From Zwartia panacis (GTDB lineage Bacteria > Pseudomonadota > Gammaproteobacteria > Burkholderiales > Burkholderiaceae_B), in contig NZ_JAUHHF010000005.1 in the NCBI RefSeq assembly GCF_030410395.1, forward strand, positions 62,001 through 126,000: a DNA stretch of 64,000 nt, read 5' to 3'. Positions 18,186 to 28,850 of the stretch are shown piece by piece. The notes below the pieces were generated by a model. The model saw only the letters and a program-made list of their open reading frames with translations. It made no database searches and was not told the origin of the DNA. Every line of letters begins with the position of its first letter. Position 1 is the stretch's first letter. A program made the translations under genes and the position numbers.

Positions 18186-18667
18186 GTTTTTGATCCGGAC
18201 GAAGTCTCTGGGGTGGCTGCGGCCGTAGTCGTGGCACTGGGGCGTATATCTGCAGCGCGCACAGCATCGATTTCAAGTTGCGCTGGTGCGGGAGGCGGTG
18301 TAGGGGCTTGCGCTGTAGTCGCTGGCGTGCTGGCAGCATCAGGTGAGCCAAGCGGTGTTTTCAGCTCATTGAGCGTGGACATCGTTGACTGTTCAAAAGC
18401 CTCAAGCGGTTGACGCAACGCAGTCTCGGTGTTTTGAATGCTCGATTTCACGCTTTGCGCGGCATCTTGCATCTGTTCTTTGAGTTTGCGCAACTCATCG
18501 AGTTCGATCTCGCGCTGGATGTCGGATTTGACATCCCCAACATAGCGTTGCGCGCGACCCACCAAGTGACCAATGGTCCGGGCGACCTTCGGCAAACGTT
18601 CGGGGCCAATCACGATGAGCGCGACCACCCCGATCACGAGCAATTCAGTAAAGCTGATGTCAAACAT
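18182..18667 (-). CDS. tatB: Sec-independent translocase subunit TatB
   Basis: A single-helix Tat receptor component, 161 residues. It starts with the TatB signature [26 protein letters not shown] and continues as a long amphipathic helix ([26 protein letters not shown]). A low-complexity Ala/Pro/Thr tail follows. It lies between tatA (51 bases) and tatC (4-base overlap). Confidence 0.95.
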   Translation of the reverse strand: MFDISFTELLVIGVVALIVIGPERLPKVARTIGHLVGRAQRYVGDVKSDIQREIELDELRKLKEQMQDAAQSVKSSIQNTETALRQPLEAFEQSTMSTLNELKTPLGSPDAASTPATTAQAPTPPPAPAQLEIDAVRAADIRPSATTTAAATPETSSGSKT

Positions 18668-18718
18668 GGTGATAAAAGGGCCAGATAGACTCAGCTAGAA
18701 GGAAATCAGGAAAAGCGC

Positions 18719-18970
18719 TCAATGTGTGCTGGACTTTTCTTTAGCTTGCACATCAATCGTTTCGTTTGAGGCGACACGCTGTGCAGGCGCGGCTTCCGCT
18801 GCCGCGGTTGTCGCATCAGCTTCTTTGGCGTTTGGGTCTTTCATCCCCTCTTTGAAACCTTTGACGGCACCACCAAGATCGGCGCCTATATTGCGGATTT
18901 TTTTGGTGCCAAACACCAGTGCCACAATAACCAGAACAATCAACCAATGCCAGATACTAAAAGTGCCCAT
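18719..18970 (-). CDS. tatA: Sec-independent translocase subunit TatA
   Basis: The pore-forming Tat component, 83 residues: N-terminal membrane helix ([19 protein letters not shown]), the amphipathic [18 protein letters not shown] helix and a charged Ala-rich tail. It begins the tatABC set directly after hinT (14 bases). Confidence 0.95.
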   Translation of the reverse strand: MGTFSIWHWLIVLVIVALVFGTKKIRNIGADLGGAVKGFKEGMKDPNAKEADATTAAAEAAPAQRVASNETIDVQAKEKSSTH

Positions 18971-18984
18971 GACGGTTCTCCGAA

Positions 18985-19353
18985 TTAGGCCACGGTGGGG
19001 GCTGGCCCTTTCCAGGGACGACTACCACCGTAAATATGAAAATGGAGGTGCAAAACCTCTTGACCACCTTCGACACCGGAGTTGGCCATCAAGCGAAAAC
19101 CGCCGGATGGTCCGGGATTGCAGCCGTTGTCGAGCGCGATTTGAGGTACCTTGGATAGCATTCTACCTAACCAAACGGCATCTTCGGGATTAATCTCTTG
19201 CATTGAGACAATATGCCGTTTGGGGACCATTAGCAAATGAACTGGCGCGGCAGGGTTGATATCGTGAAAGACCAGGCAATCCTCGTCTTCGTGCACGATT
19301 TTTGCCGGCAATTCGCCTCGCACAATCTTGCAAAATACGCAGTGTTCACTCAT
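18985..19353 (-). CDS. hinT: HIT-family purine nucleoside phosphoramidase (HinT-like)
   Basis: A histidine-triad nucleotide-binding protein, 122 residues. It has the zinc-type [13 protein letters not shown] start and the HLHFHI triad near the C-terminus (about residue 101), with [12 protein letters not shown] in the middle. Such genes commonly follow hisE in betaproteobacteria, as here (15 bases). The physiological substrate is unsettled. Confidence 0.92.
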   Translation of the reverse strand: MSEHCVFCKIVRGELPAKIVHEDEDCLVFHDINPAAPVHLLMVPKRHIVSMQEINPEDAVWLGRMLSKVPQIALDNGCNPGPSGGFRLMANSGVEGGQEVLHLHFHIYGGSRPWKGPAPTVA

Positions 19354-19368
19354 GAAATCTTTGGATCC

Positions 19369-19731
19369 TCAAGGGTTTTTCAAGCGCGAAGCTTTTTCCT
19401 GCAGTCCTGAGACACCTTCGCGTCGGGCTAATTCTGCCACGACTTGTTCGGGACGCAGACCATTTTCTGTCAATACCACTAGACAGTGAAACCATAAATC
19501 AGCCATTTCGGACACGATCCGCTCTGGTTGCCCGTCCTTGGCGGCCATGACAAGCTCGGTTGCTTCTTCGCCGATTTTTTTAAGCGCAGCATCCGGGCCT
19601 TTGGAAAATAGTTTGGCAACGTAGGAAACAGCCGGATCTCCGCCACGGCTGGGTAGTCGGGTTTCCAGAAGATCGGCGATGCGGGAAATCACCCATTCGG
19701 AAACGTCAGGAGTCGCGTTGTCTTTGTTCAT
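19369..19731 (-). CDS. hisE: Phosphoribosyl-ATP pyrophosphatase
   Basis: Second step of histidine synthesis: hydrolyses PR-ATP to PR-AMP. 120 residues, helical MazG-like fold with [18 protein letters not shown] and [11 protein letters not shown] motifs. Its ATG overlaps the hisI stop (ATGA at 19728-19731). Separate hisI and hisE genes, rather than a hisIE fusion, are normal for betaproteobacteria. Confidence 0.95.
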   Translation of the reverse strand: MNKDNATPDVSEWVISRIADLLETRLPSRGGDPAVSYVAKLFSKGPDAALKKIGEEATELVMAAKDGQPERIVSEMADLWFHCLVVLTENGLRPEQVVAELARREGVSGLQEKASRLKNP

Positions 19732-20153
19732 TTGTAGATGAGTTCGGGGTCTTTAAGGACTGGATCGACGATGACCCACTGTGAGCTTGGACTATTTTCT
19801 GCGCCCGCAACATGGTCCAGCCTGCGGTAGAAGCAGCTTGCGCGACCCGTGTGGCAGGCGATGGCACCAATTTGTTCGACTTTGAGCAACAGCACATCTC
19901 CATCGCAGTCCAAGCGCAGCTCAAGCAGGCGCTGCACGTGACCGGATTCTTCGCCTTTGCGCCATAAGCGATTCCGCGAACGCGACCAAAAGACTGCTCG
20001 CCCTGTCGCCACTGTCTCTGCAAGCGACTCTGCATTCATCCATGCCACCATCAAAATTTGACCGGTCTGCGCATCCTGAGAGATCGCAGGGATCAAACCT
20101 TGGGCGTCAAAATGAACTTCTTCAAGCCATGCGGGAAGCTGAGGTGTGGTCAT
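19728..20153 (-). CDS. hisI: Phosphoribosyl-AMP cyclohydrolase
   Basis: Third step of histidine synthesis. 141 residues from the ATG at 20153, one base after the hisF stop; the upstream in-frame extension lies inside hisF. Motifs: [10 protein letters not shown], zinc/magnesium ligand region LDCDGD and [11 protein letters not shown]. The stop overlaps the hisE start. Confidence 0.95.
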   Translation of the reverse strand: MTTPQLPAWLEEVHFDAQGLIPAISQDAQTGQILMVAWMNAESLAETVATGRAVFWSRSRNRLWRKGEESGHVQRLLELRLDCDGDVLLLKVEQIGAIACHTGRASCFYRRLDHVAGAENSPSSQWVIVDPVLKDPELIYK

Positions 20154-20154
20154 C

Positions 20155-20958
20155 TCAGCCGATCCTGACGGGAATACCTTGGCGCGCCATAAATTCTTTG
20201 GCCTGACCAACGGTGTATTCACCATAATGAAAGATGCTCGCTGCCAGAACGGCACTGGCACCGCCGATCGTGACCCCGTCCGCAAGGTGCTGGAGATTAC
20301 CGACGCCACCAGAGGCGATCACAGGGACCGAGACGGCATCAGATACTTGGCGCGTCAGTTCGAGATCGAAACCAGCTTTAGTACCATCGCGATCCATACT
20401 GGTCAGAAGAATTTCACCTGCGCCATATTCAGCCATTTGACGGGCCCAGGCAACGGCATCGATCCCTGTGCCGCGCCGACCACCGTGCGTAAAGACTTCC
20501 CAGCGCGGTGTTTCGCTATCAGCAACACGCCGCGCATCAATCGCGACAACGATGCATTGGGAGCCGTGATAATCCGAGGCGGCGCGCACGAGCTCCGGGT
20601 TGGCAACGGCAGCGCTGTTCATTGAAATTTTGTCAGCGCCCGCGTTGAGCAGACGCTGGATATCGCTCACTTGCCGCACGCCGCCACCTACTGTGAGCGG
20701 GATAAAGACTTGAGAGGCGACTTGTTCGATGATGGGGAGAATCAGATCGCGTCCATCGCTTGTCGCAGTGATGTCCAGAAAAGTCAGTTCATCCGCGCCT
20801 TGTTCGTTGTAGCGGTGTGCGATCTCGACTGGATCGCCAGCATCCATCAGCTGAACAAAATTAACGCCCTTGACCACGCGACCCGCTGTGACATCCAAAC
20901 AAGGAATGATTCGACGTGTCAGTTCGCTCAGGGTCCCGGGCGTTTGTTTAATTGTCAT
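20155..20958 (-). CDS. hisF: Imidazole glycerol phosphate synthase cyclase subunit
   Basis: The TIM-barrel subunit that, with HisH, forms imidazole glycerol phosphate and AICAR. 267 residues with the catalytic Asp in [19 protein letters not shown], the second Asp in [15 protein letters not shown], and phosphate-binding GGVRQVSDI and [11 protein letters not shown]. It overlaps the hisA stop by four bases. Confidence 0.97.
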   Translation of the reverse strand: MTIKQTPGTLSELTRRIIPCLDVTAGRVVKGVNFVQLMDAGDPVEIAHRYNEQGADELTFLDITATSDGRDLILPIIEQVASQVFIPLTVGGGVRQVSDIQRLLNAGADKISMNSAAVANPELVRAASDYHGSQCIVVAIDARRVADSETPRWEVFTHGGRRGTGIDAVAWARQMAEYGAGEILLTSMDRDGTKAGFDLELTRQVSDAVSVPVIASGGVGNLQHLADGVTIGGASAVLAASIFHYGEYTVGQAKEFMARQGIPVRIG

Positions 20959-21695
20959 GGCGCAAGTTCATCCGCGCGTTTTTGCGCGGCTTCGAAATCA
21001 AGCGTACCTTCGTAAATGCTGCGGCCAAGAATAGCGCCTTCGATCCCTTCTTCTTCAACCGCGCAGAGGGCATCGATGTCGCGCATATCGGTGACGCCGC
21101 CTGAGGCGATCACTGGAATACGAACGTGCTGGGCCAGTCGAACAGTGGCTTCGATATTGACGCCTGAGAGCATGCCGTCACGACCGATGTCCGTATAGAT
21201 GATAGCTTCGCAGCCATAGTCCTCGAATTTTTTGGCAAGATCTGTCACGTCATGTTTGGTGAGTTTGCTCCAGCCATCCGTCGCAACCTTGCCATCCCGG
21301 GCATCGAGTCCAACGATGATGTTCCCGGGAAACGCACCGCAAGCATCGTGTAAAAAGCCAGGATTTTTGACCGCGGCTGTACCGATGATGACGTAGGAAA
21401 TACCAAAGTCGAGGTAGCGTTCGATCGTGTCTAGATCGCGAATGCCTCCACCGATCTGAACGGGAATATCGTCTCCCACCGCACCCACAATCGCTTTAAT
21501 CAGCGCTTCATTTTTGGGTTTGCCGGCGACAGCACCATTGAGGTCGACCAAATGCAGGCGCCGCGCGCCACGCTCGAGCCAGTGCGTCGCCATGGCTGTG
21601 GGGTCTTCGGAGAAGATGGTTGCATCATCGAGGTCGCCTTGGCGAAGTCTGACACATTGTCCGTCTTTGAGGTCAATTGCGGGGATCAGCAGCAT
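20955..21695 (-). CDS. hisA: ProFAR isomerase
   Basis: Fourth step of histidine synthesis, a TIM barrel related to HisF. 246 residues: catalytic Asp in [19 protein letters not shown], second Asp in [14 protein letters not shown], and the phosphate-binding [11 protein letters not shown] and [11 protein letters not shown]. It lies 30 bases after hisH and overlaps hisF. Confidence 0.97.
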   Translation of the reverse strand: MLLIPAIDLKDGQCVRLRQGDLDDATIFSEDPTAMATHWLERGARRLHLVDLNGAVAGKPKNEALIKAIVGAVGDDIPVQIGGGIRDLDTIERYLDFGISYVIIGTAAVKNPGFLHDACGAFPGNIIVGLDARDGKVATDGWSKLTKHDVTDLAKKFEDYGCEAIIYTDIGRDGMLSGVNIEATVRLAQHVRIPVIASGGVTDMRDIDALCAVEEEGIEGAILGRSIYEGTLDFEAAQKRADELAP

Positions 21696-21725
21696 TGTCT
21701 TTTGTGATCAGTCACTTTCAGGTTG

Positions 21726-22382
21726 TTAAGGTTGCCAGTCTACAAAATTTCGATACAGACGCAAACCATGATCGGCACTTTTCTCTGGATGAAACTGTAC
21801 GGCAAAGATGTTATCTCGTGCCACAGCGCAGGCGAAGGGACCGCCGTAGTTGCTTTCACCTACGATGAGGGCAGAGTCAGACGGAACAGCATAGTAACTA
21901 TGTACAAAATAAAAAGGCGTCGCATCGGGGATGCCCGACCAAAGTTTGTGCGTGCGCACCTGGTGGACTGGATTCCATCCCATGTGTGGAACTTTCAGAC
22001 GGTCCGTGTGGTTGCGCGTGTCGGATGTCGGCGCATCGAACGCGGGTCCTTTGAAGCGCTTCACCTCGCCTTTGAAAATACCGAGACTCACAGTGTTGCC
22101 CTCTTCGCTGCGTTCGAACAACATCTGTTCACCCACGCACACACCAAGCAGAGGCTTGGTTGCTGCAGCCCGTAACACGGCATCGCGCAACCCCGCTTCA
22201 TCAAGTGTGCGGATACAGTCGGCCATCGCACCTTGTCCGGGAAACACAACTCGGTCAGCGGCATCGATTTCAGTGGCGAGCTTGCATAAACGAATATCGG
22301 CTTCCGGCGCTGCGTGTCGTAGCGCGCGCTCAACAGAGTGATAGTTCCCCATGCCGTAGTCGACAATGGCAATTGAAGTCAT
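21726..22382 (-). CDS. hisH: Imidazole glycerol phosphate synthase glutaminase subunit
   Basis: A class-I glutamine amidotransferase that supplies ammonia to HisF. 218 residues; nucleophile Cys in [13 protein letters not shown], and the His/Glu of the triad in VQFHPEKS. The usual GxCxGxQ pattern is intact. It starts 3 bases after the hisB stop. Confidence 0.96.
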   Translation of the reverse strand: MTSIAIVDYGMGNYHSVERALRHAAPEADIRLCKLATEIDAADRVVFPGQGAMADCIRTLDEAGLRDAVLRAAATKPLLGVCVGEQMLFERSEEGNTVSLGIFKGEVKRFKGPAFDAPTSDTRNHTDRLKVPHMGWNPVHQVRTHKLWSGIPDATPFYFVHSYYAVPSDSALIVGESNYGGPFACAVARDNIFAVQFHPEKSADHGLRLYRNFVDWQP

Positions 22383-22385
22383 GAC

Positions 22386-22973
22386 TTAAAGCACACCTTT
22401 CGTGGATGGCACGACACCCGCAATACGGGGATCTAATTCGAGCGCCATACGCAGCGCGCGACCCGTTGCTTTGAAGATGGTCTCGCACTGATGGTGCGCA
22501 TTGACGCCGCGCAAGTTGTCGATATGCATGGTCAGCAAGGCATGGTTGACCAGACCCTGAAAAAACTCGATAGTCAGGTCGACATCGAAATCACCCACAC
22601 GTGCACGCGTGAAAGGGACATGAAACTGTAAGCCTGGGCGTCCCGAAAAATCTACAACCACGCGAGACAGCGCTTCATCCAGAGGAACATAAGCATGTCC
22701 ATAGCGGCGAATGCCAGCTTTGTCTCCCACCGCCTTGGCAATGGCCATGCCCAGCGTGATGCCGACATCCTCGACGGTGTGATGCGCATCGATGTGCAGA
22801 TCGCCCTCGGCATGAACCTCGAGATCGATCAAGCCGTGTCGTGCGATCTGATCAAGCATGTGGTCCAGAAAAGGAACACCCGTGTTGAGCTTCTGGCGAC
22901 CAGTGCCGTCCAGATTGATCGCGACGCGGATGCGCGTCTCGTTGGTATTGCGGGTAATTTCTGCGGTACGCAT
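22386..22973 (-). CDS. hisB: Imidazoleglycerol-phosphate dehydratase
   Basis: Sixth step of histidine synthesis. 195 residues of the monofunctional form with the metal-binding repeats: [22 protein letters not shown] and [12 protein letters not shown]-type (VNAHHQCE here). No histidinol-phosphatase domain is fused. It lies 38 bases after hisD with no hisC between them. Confidence 0.97.
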   Translation of the reverse strand: MRTAEITRNTNETRIRVAINLDGTGRQKLNTGVPFLDHMLDQIARHGLIDLEVHAEGDLHIDAHHTVEDVGITLGMAIAKAVGDKAGIRRYGHAYVPLDEALSRVVVDFSGRPGLQFHVPFTRARVGDFDVDLTIEFFQGLVNHALLTMHIDNLRGVNAHHQCETIFKATGRALRMALELDPRIAGVVPSTKGVL

Positions 22974-23011
22974 AGGGATGTACTCGAATGTACTTTATAG
23001 CTCAGGATTGT

Positions 23012-24322
23012 CTATTGTATGTTGGTCAAGCGGTAACGTGCGCTGGCAGCGTGAGCCTGAAGGCCTTCACCGAGGGCAAGCTCGTTTGCCACTTTGCCTA
23101 GCGTTTGGGCGCCAGCCGCAGAGACATGAATCAAACTGGATCGTTTTTGAAAGTCATACACGCCTAGCGGGGATGAGAATCTTGCTGTGCGCGAAGTTGG
23201 CAAGACGTGATTGGGACCCGCACAATAGTCTCCCAGTGCTTCAGAACTGTGACGCCCCATAAAAATTGCGCCTGCGTGGCGTAATGCCGGTAGCAATGCG
23301 TCTGGATTTTCACAGGAGACTTCGAGGTGTTCGGGTGCGATGTTGTTGCTGATGTCACAGGCCTCTTGGAGGTCGCGCACCAAAATCAAGGCACCACGGT
23401 CACGCAAACTGGTGCGGATAATTTCCGCACGGGGCATGGTCGGCAAGAGCTTTTCGATCGAGGCCTCAACAGCGTCCAGGTATTGCGCATCCGGACATAA
23501 CAGAATGGCCTGGGCGAGCTCATCGTGCTCAGCCTGGGAAAACAGGTCCATCGCGATCCAGTCCGAGGGTGTTTTACCATCGCAAATGACCAAAATTTCG
23601 CTTGGACCCGCGATCATGTCGATGCCAACCGTTCCAAAGACGCGTCTTTTGGCTGCGGCAACATAGGCATTGCCGGGACCGACGATTTTGTCGACAGCTG
23701 GAATGGTCGCAGTCCCATAAGCGAGCGCACCAACTGCCTGTGCTCCACCAATGGCAAAGCAGCGATCCACCCCCGCGATCGCGGCGGCAGCCAACACCAT
23801 GGCATTGCGCTGCCCGCCCGGGGTGGGCGTGACCATGATCACTTCGCTCACGCCGGCAACTTTGGCAGGGATGGTGTTCATCAGTACAGACGAGGGGTAG
23901 GATGCCTTACCTCCTGGCACGTACAGACCCACTCTGTCCAGTGGCGTGATTTGCTGACCGAGACGCGTGCCATCGGCTTCGGTGTAGGTCCAGCTTTCTT
24001 GTCTTTGATGAGCGTGATAAGTTTTCACACGCTGAGCAGCAATTTCAAGGGCTTCGCGCTGAGCGCCGGGAAGGTTGGCGAGTGCTGACTCCCACTCGCG
24101 ACGTGGAATTTCGAGGGCTGCGACTGAATCAACGTCGACATGATCGAATTGACGTGTAAAGCGCAGCAGTGCGTTGTCGCCTTCGCGACGAACCTGTTGA
24201 AGGATACTGGCAGCTGCGGCATCAATAGCATCATCCTGCTCGGCATCAACAGCCAGCAGATCGGACAGGGTTGCTTGAAACTCGGGATCGCGTGAGTCCA
24301 GACGTGTGATTGTAGGCATCAT
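23012..24322 (-). CDS. hisD: Histidinol dehydrogenase
   Basis: Last two oxidations of histidine synthesis. 436 residues. The ATG at 24322 is chosen over the in-frame TTG at 24325 because GAGGGG lies 7 bases upstream of it. Motifs: [17 protein letters not shown], the signature stretch [12 protein letters not shown] to LFSQAEHD, and [10 protein letters not shown]. It follows hisG by 47 bases, a gap with a small CCCCT/AGGGG inverted repeat. Confidence 0.96.
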   Translation of the reverse strand: MMPTITRLDSRDPEFQATLSDLLAVDAEQDDAIDAAAASILQQVRREGDNALLRFTRQFDHVDVDSVAALEIPRREWESALANLPGAQREALEIAAQRVKTYHAHQRQESWTYTEADGTRLGQQITPLDRVGLYVPGGKASYPSSVLMNTIPAKVAGVSEVIMVTPTPGGQRNAMVLAAAAIAGVDRCFAIGGAQAVGALAYGTATIPAVDKIVGPGNAYVAAAKRRVFGTVGIDMIAGPSEILVICDGKTPSDWIAMDLFSQAEHDELAQAILLCPDAQYLDAVEASIEKLLPTMPRAEIIRTSLRDRGALILVRDLQEACDISNNIAPEHLEVSCENPDALLPALRHAGAIFMGRHSSEALGDYCAGPNHVLPTSRTARFSSPLGVYDFQKRSSLIHVSAAGAQTLGKVANELALGEGLQAHAASARYRLTNIQ

Positions 24323-24369
24323 CAAAGAACCCCTCTTTTGAAGGGGTCATCAAAACAAATAGAGCTCTA

Positions 24370-25050
24370 TCATGCCACAGAGCTTGCGCTTGCACGCTCA
24401 AAGGCATCCAGTAAAGGCTGTAATTCGGCGTGACGGGTTTTAAGCGCTGCACGATTGACCACGAGTCTCGAAGAAATCGGCATGATGTCCTCAACGGCAA
24501 TCAGGTCATTGGCTTTGAGCGTATTGCCTGTAGATACCAGATCGACAATGGCATCAGCCAGTCCAACTAGGGGCGCGAGTTCCATCGAACCGTAGAGCTT
24601 GATCAGGTCGACATAAACGCCCTTGGCTGCGAAGTGTTCGCGCGCTGCGGCCGTGTATTTGGTCGCCACGCGCAGGCGTGCGCCCTGTTTCACGGCGGCT
24701 GCGTAGTCAAAGCCATTGCGTACGGCAACCGCCAAGCGGCATTTGGCGATATTCAGGTCGATGGGTTGGTACAGCCCGCCAGGGTGTTGCGCTGCGTGCT
24801 CGATGAGTACGTCTTTGCCGGCGATTCCGAGATCCGCCGCGCCATATTCAACATAAGTGGGCACGTCTGAGGCACGCACAATAATCAGGCGCAGACCGGG
24901 GTCACTGGTGCCGATAATCAGTTTGCGTGATTTTTCAGGATCTTCGCTGACGGTGATGCCAGCGGCTTTGAGCAAAGGGAGTGTTTCTTCAAAAATACGT
25001 CCCTTGGACAAAGCCATGGTCAGGGGGCGCACGCGTGCGTCGGTACTCAT
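24370..25050 (-). CDS. hisG: ATP phosphoribosyltransferase, short form
   Basis: First step of histidine synthesis. At 226 residues this is the short HisG that lacks the C-terminal regulatory domain; such enzymes need a separate HisZ subunit, which is not in the window. Motifs: [17 protein letters not shown] and the PRPP-binding [17 protein letters not shown]. It starts the his genes 11 bases after murA. Confidence 0.96.
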   Translation of the reverse strand: MSTDARVRPLTMALSKGRIFEETLPLLKAAGITVSEDPEKSRKLIIGTSDPGLRLIIVRASDVPTYVEYGAADLGIAGKDVLIEHAAQHPGGLYQPIDLNIAKCRLAVAVRNGFDYAAAVKQGARLRVATKYTAAAREHFAAKGVYVDLIKLYGSMELAPLVGLADAIVDLVSTGNTLKANDLIAVEDIMPISSRLVVNRAALKTRHAELQPLLDAFERASASSVA

Positions 25051-25061
25051 GGCGTTTTCCT

Positions 25062-26318
25062 TTAACTGGATATTCTTTCGATTTGAGCCCCCAGGGCTCT
25101 GAGTTTGTGTTCCATGCGTTCGTAGCCGCGGTCAAGGTGGTAAATACGCTCTACCAGGGTTTCGCCCTCGGCGGCCAAGCCGGCGATGACCAGGCTGGCT
25201 GATGCGCGCAGATCGGTCGCCATGACAGTCGCGCCAGACAAACGATCGACGCCTCGTACCACCGCAGTATGGCCATCGATATCGATATTGGCGCCTAAAC
25301 GCAAGAGTTCCTGAACGTGCATGAACCGGTTTTCAAAAATGGTTTCCGCAATCACGGAGGTCCCGTCGGCAATGGTGTTCAGTGCCATTAATTGCGCCTG
25401 CATGTCAGTCGCAAAACCCGGGTATTCGTGGGTACGAAAATCAACAGCCTTGGGCCGCTTATGCATGCTTGCCTGAATCCAGTCATCTCCAGTCTGGATC
25501 GTAAGACCCGCTTCTTGAAGCTTGGATATAGTCGCGCCCATCGTTGCAGGGGCGGCGCGTCGCAGCATGATGTCACCGCCTGCTGCACCGACCGCACACA
25601 GAAAGCTGCCCGCTTCGATTCGGTCCGGAATCACATCGTGCGTGGCGCCATGCAAGGAAGCGACCCCTTCGATCACAATGCGATCGGTGCCATGTCCCTT
25701 GATGCGCGCACCCATTTTAATGAGAAGCTCCGCCAGGTCGACAACTTCAGGCTCGCGTGCGGCATTTTCCAGGATGGTTTGTCCATCGGCCAAGACTGCC
25801 GCCATCATCAGGTTTTCTGTTCCTGTGACGGTCACCATATCAGTGCGTACGACTGCGCCCTTGAGTTTTTTGGCTCTGGCCACAACGAAGCCGTGTTCGA
25901 TTTTGATGTCTGCCCCGAGCGCGGCAAGCCCTTGGATGTGTTGATCCACAGGTCTTTGACCGATGGCGCAACCGCCAGGCAAGCTGACGCGGGCTTCGCC
26001 GAAACGCGCCAATAAAGGACCCAGCACCAGTATCGAGGCGCGCATGGTTTTAACGAGCTCATAAGGCGCTTCGAGCGCGGTGAGTTGATCGGCGGTAATG
26101 CTCACCGTATCGTCGCTTGCGCGATCGGTGCGAACGCCTAATTGCCCGAGCAATTTGAGCGTGGTCGCAATGTCGTTCAGTTTTGGAACATTGGTGAGCG
26201 TGACCGTATCCGCGGTCAACAGACCTGCACATAAAATCGGCAGAGCCGCATTCTTGGCGCCTGATATGTCAATCTCGCCTTTGAGTGTGCGACCCCCTGT
26301 GATGCGAAGCTTGTCCAT
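25062..26318 (-). CDS. murA: UDP-N-acetylglucosamine 1-carboxyvinyltransferase
   Basis: First committed step of peptidoglycan synthesis (phosphoenolpyruvate transfer to UDP-GlcNAc). 418 residues. The start [27 protein letters not shown] is classic, in pieces: [13 protein letters not shown] with the conserved Lys. The fosfomycin-target Cys is intact in [13 protein letters not shown]. It abuts the BolA-like gene with no gap. Confidence 0.97.
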   Translation of the reverse strand: MDKLRITGGRTLKGEIDISGAKNAALPILCAGLLTADTVTLTNVPKLNDIATTLKLLGQLGVRTDRASDDTVSITADQLTALEAPYELVKTMRASILVLGPLLARFGEARVSLPGGCAIGQRPVDQHIQGLAALGADIKIEHGFVVARAKKLKGAVVRTDMVTVTGTENLMMAAVLADGQTILENAAREPEVVDLAELLIKMGARIKGHGTDRIVIEGVASLHGATHDVIPDRIEAGSFLCAVGAAGGDIMLRRAAPATMGATISKLQEAGLTIQTGDDWIQASMHKRPKAVDFRTHEYPGFATDMQAQLMALNTIADGTSVIAETIFENRFMHVQELLRLGANIDIDGHTAVVRGVDRLSGATVMATDLRASASLVIAGLAAEGETLVERIYHLDRGYERMEHKLRALGAQIERISS

Positions 26319-26561
26319 TTAGCGGTTTCCGTTGAACTCTTCGGGAGTCAAAGTACGCATGGAAAGCGCATGAATCTCTTGTTTCATCCGGTCGCCCAGC
26401 ACGCTGTAGACGAGCTGGTGACGGGCGATTGGACGCTTGCCTGTGAAAGCGGCGCTCACAATCAAGGCCTCGAAGTGCGAACCATCACCCGTGACCTCAA
26501 GGTGTTCGCAAGGCAACCCTGCAGCGATATAGGTGCGGATGTCTTCAGGAGTGGGCAACAT
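26319..26561 (-). CDS. BolA/IbaG-family protein
   Basis: An 80-residue BolA-fold protein with GDGSHFEALIVSAAFTGKRPIARHQLVY, the family core (GDGSHFEALIV then RPIARHQLVYSVLG). The position directly upstream of murA matches IbaG/YrbA, which partners with monothiol glutaredoxin in iron-sulfur handling. The specific role here is inferred from context. Confidence 0.9.
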   Translation of the reverse strand: MLPTPEDIRTYIAAGLPCEHLEVTGDGSHFEALIVSAAFTGKRPIARHQLVYSVLGDRMKQEIHALSMRTLTPEEFNGNR

Positions 26562-26630
26562 GTTGAGGTCTGTCCTTGATCAAAGTATGTGTGTAATACA
26601 AGTCTGGTATTTTTTCAGTGCTCTTCAATC

Positions 26631-27422
26631 TTAGCTTCTGAGTTTGTAACCGGTCCCTAGCAAACGAAGCGCGAACAGGGTGAGCGCGATGAACACTCCC
26701 CCCACCACGGCTAGACTCTGCCAGGGAGAGACATCGGCGATACCGAAAAACCCATAGCGAAACCCGTCAATCGTATAAAACAGAGGATTCCAGTGAGAGA
26801 CTTTCTGCCAGAAAGGGGGCAGCGTATGAACTGAATAAAACACGCCTGATAAAAAGGTGGCTGGCATGATGAGGAAATTCTGGAATGCAGCGAGCTGATC
26901 AAATTTTTCAGAGGTCAGACCGGCAATCAAGCCCAGAATAGCCATAATGCCGCAAGACAGCACTGCAAAAACAAATGCCCAGATGGGCTGTTTGACACCA
27001 AGTGGAACAAAATAAAGCGAGACGAGCCAGACACAGGCCCCGACTGCGATGCCACGCAAAATACCGGCGATCATGTAGGCGCTGAAAAATTCGCGGTGTG
27101 AAATCGGCGGTAGCAGGACGAACACGAGGTTGCCTGTCACGCGACTTTGAATCAGTGAAGAAGAGGGATTTGCAAAAGCATTTTGCAACATGCTCATCAT
27201 CATCAGTCCAGGAATGAGAAACGCGGTGTATGGAACGGTTCCGTAGACTTGGATACGATCCTGCAACACCTGTGCAAAGATCACCAGGTAGAGCAAAGCG
27301 GTAATGACGGGTGCCGCGATTGTCTGAAAACCCACTTTCCAGAAACGCAACAATTCTTTACCCAGCAAAGTTGGAAAGCCGGAGCCCGCGCCAGGGCGTG
27401 CGGTCAGAAGCACGCGCGTCAT
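26631..27422 (-). CDS. ABC-2 type exporter permease (YadH-like)
   Basis: A 263-residue integral membrane protein with about six helices and the ABC-2 pattern (PGLMMMSMLQNAFANPSSSLIQSR, MPATFLSGVFYSVHTLPPFWQ). It overlaps the ATPase stop by four bases (ATGA). The pair lies between mlaC and the BolA-like gene, the usual betaproteobacterial place for a YadGH-like exporter of unknown substrate. Confidence 0.92.
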   Translation of the reverse strand: MTRVLLTARPGAGSGFPTLLGKELLRFWKVGFQTIAAPVITALLYLVIFAQVLQDRIQVYGTVPYTAFLIPGLMMMSMLQNAFANPSSSLIQSRVTGNLVFVLLPPISHREFFSAYMIAGILRGIAVGACVWLVSLYFVPLGVKQPIWAFVFAVLSCGIMAILGLIAGLTSEKFDQLAAFQNFLIMPATFLSGVFYSVHTLPPFWQKVSHWNPLFYTIDGFRYGFFGIADVSPWQSLAVVGGVFIALTLFALRLLGTGYKLRS

Positions 27423-28210
27423 ACTTGTTTCTCCAGTTCGTTGGTGCCCGAATGATTCATGATTTGCACAAATGCCTCTTCGAGGCTGCCGCCGGTACGG
27501 GCCAAGAGGGCTTCGGTTGATTCGAGCGCGACGATTTGACCGTGTTTAAGCATCGCGACTCTGCCGCACAGTGCTTCTGCCTCTTCGAGGTAGTGTGTTG
27601 TCAGCATGATGGTGTGGCCTTCGCGATTGAGACGGGAAATAAACTCCCACAGGCTGCGGCGCAGGTCGACATCAACGCCCGCGGTCGGTTCGTCCAGGAC
27701 GATGACAGGCGGACGGTGAACAAGTGCCTGAGCAACTAATACCCGACGCTTCATGCCACCGGACAGCGCACGCATATTTTCATCCGCTTTGTCAGAAAGG
27801 CCTAGGTGAGCAAGGATCTCATCGATCCAGTCGTCGTTTTTTCTAAAACCAAAATATCCTGACTGGATGCGCAGTGTTTCGCGCACTGTAAAAAACGGAT
27901 CGTAGACGAGCTCTTGCGGGACGACACCGAGTGATCGACGGGCCGCCTGATAGTCGTTTACGACATCATGTCCACAAACACTCGCGCGACCCGCACTGGC
28001 GAGACACAGACCAGCCAATACGGAAATGAGAGTTGTTTTGCCCGCACCGTTGGGTCCGAGCAAGCCAAAGAACTCACCATGCTCGATGGTGAGCGAGACA
28101 TCGTCCAGTGCTTGAAAGCCCGGGCCTTGTGGTTTCGTAAACAGCCCGCGCCAACCGGTGGCCCGAGGAGGATAAATTTTTGAAACGTGTTCTAGCGAAA
28201 CTGCAGACAT
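27419..28210 (-). CDS. ABC transporter ATPase (YadG-like)
   Basis: A 263-residue nucleotide-binding subunit: Walker A GPNGAGKTTL, signature LSGGMKRRVLVAQAL, Walker B VIVLDEPTAGVD and a switch His in MLTTHYLEEAE. The ATG at 28210 is used; the frame extends to 28243 but that overlaps mlaC. Only 4 bases separate it from the mlaC stop, the slot where mlaB is often found. Confidence 0.93.
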   Translation of the reverse strand: MSAVSLEHVSKIYPPRATGWRGLFTKPQGPGFQALDDVSLTIEHGEFFGLLGPNGAGKTTLISVLAGLCLASAGRASVCGHDVVNDYQAARRSLGVVPQELVYDPFFTVRETLRIQSGYFGFRKNDDWIDEILAHLGLSDKADENMRALSGGMKRRVLVAQALVHRPPVIVLDEPTAGVDVDLRRSLWEFISRLNREGHTIMLTTHYLEEAEALCGRVAMLKHGQIVALESTEALLARTGGSLEEAFVQIMNHSGTNELEKQV

Positions 28211-28214
28211 AGGT

Positions 28215-28847
28215 TTATTGTGCTCGCTGGTTGAGCGCGGCAATCAGGCCGTCAATGCCGTTCTGGTTAATTTGCTGAGTAAATTGATTGCGATAGTTTT
28301 CAATCAGCCAGACATTTTCCACATTGATGTCGTAGATCTTCCAGCCTTGAGGTGTTTTTTCAAGGCGGTAGTCCAGCGAGAACGGTTGTGAGTTCGCGCG
28401 TTGTGTGACGAGGGACTTCACGACAACGTCATTGGCATTGGCGTCACCCCTGAAGGGCAGCGTTTTGATGCTGGTTGAATCGTTGACTTTGGTAAATGCA
28501 CCGCTATAGGTTCGCGCAAGCGTCCCTCTGAATGCGGCACTGAGCGCAGTTTTTTGATCGGCCGTCGCTTCTCGCCAGTTTCGACCCGCAGCGAGGCGCG
28601 TCGTTTTTTCGAAATTGACGTATGGCAGGATCATTTCATCCACAATTTGGTTGATACGCTTGATGTCGCCTGAACGCGCTGCAGTATCCGCTTTAAGGGC
28701 CGTTAAAACTTGATCCGCCACCTGTTGCACAAATTCATTGGGTGACCCCATCGGATTAGGCTTTTGCTGAGCATTGACGCCCGCAGAAAGCCCTGAAGCA
28801 AGTGCCAAGAGTAGAGTTAAGCGTGCAAGATAAGCAAACATGTTCAT
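28215..28847 (-). CDS. mlaC: Periplasmic phospholipid-binding protein MlaC
   Basis: MlaC ferries phospholipids between outer-membrane MlaA and the inner-membrane MlaFED complex. 210 residues: signal peptide (ends SAGVNAQ), then the Tol-Tol-Ttg2 domain (ADQVLTALKADTA, FEKTTRLAAGRNWREATADQK, GWKIYDINVENVWLIENYRNQF). It follows mlaA by 3 bases. Confidence 0.94.
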   Translation of the reverse strand: MNMFAYLARLTLLLALASGLSAGVNAQQKPNPMGSPNEFVQQVADQVLTALKADTAARSGDIKRINQIVDEMILPYVNFEKTTRLAAGRNWREATADQKTALSAAFRGTLARTYSGAFTKVNDSTSIKTLPFRGDANANDVVVKSLVTQRANSQPFSLDYRLEKTPQGWKIYDINVENVWLIENYRNQFTQQINQNGIDGLIAALNQRAQ

Positions 28848-28850
28848 ACC

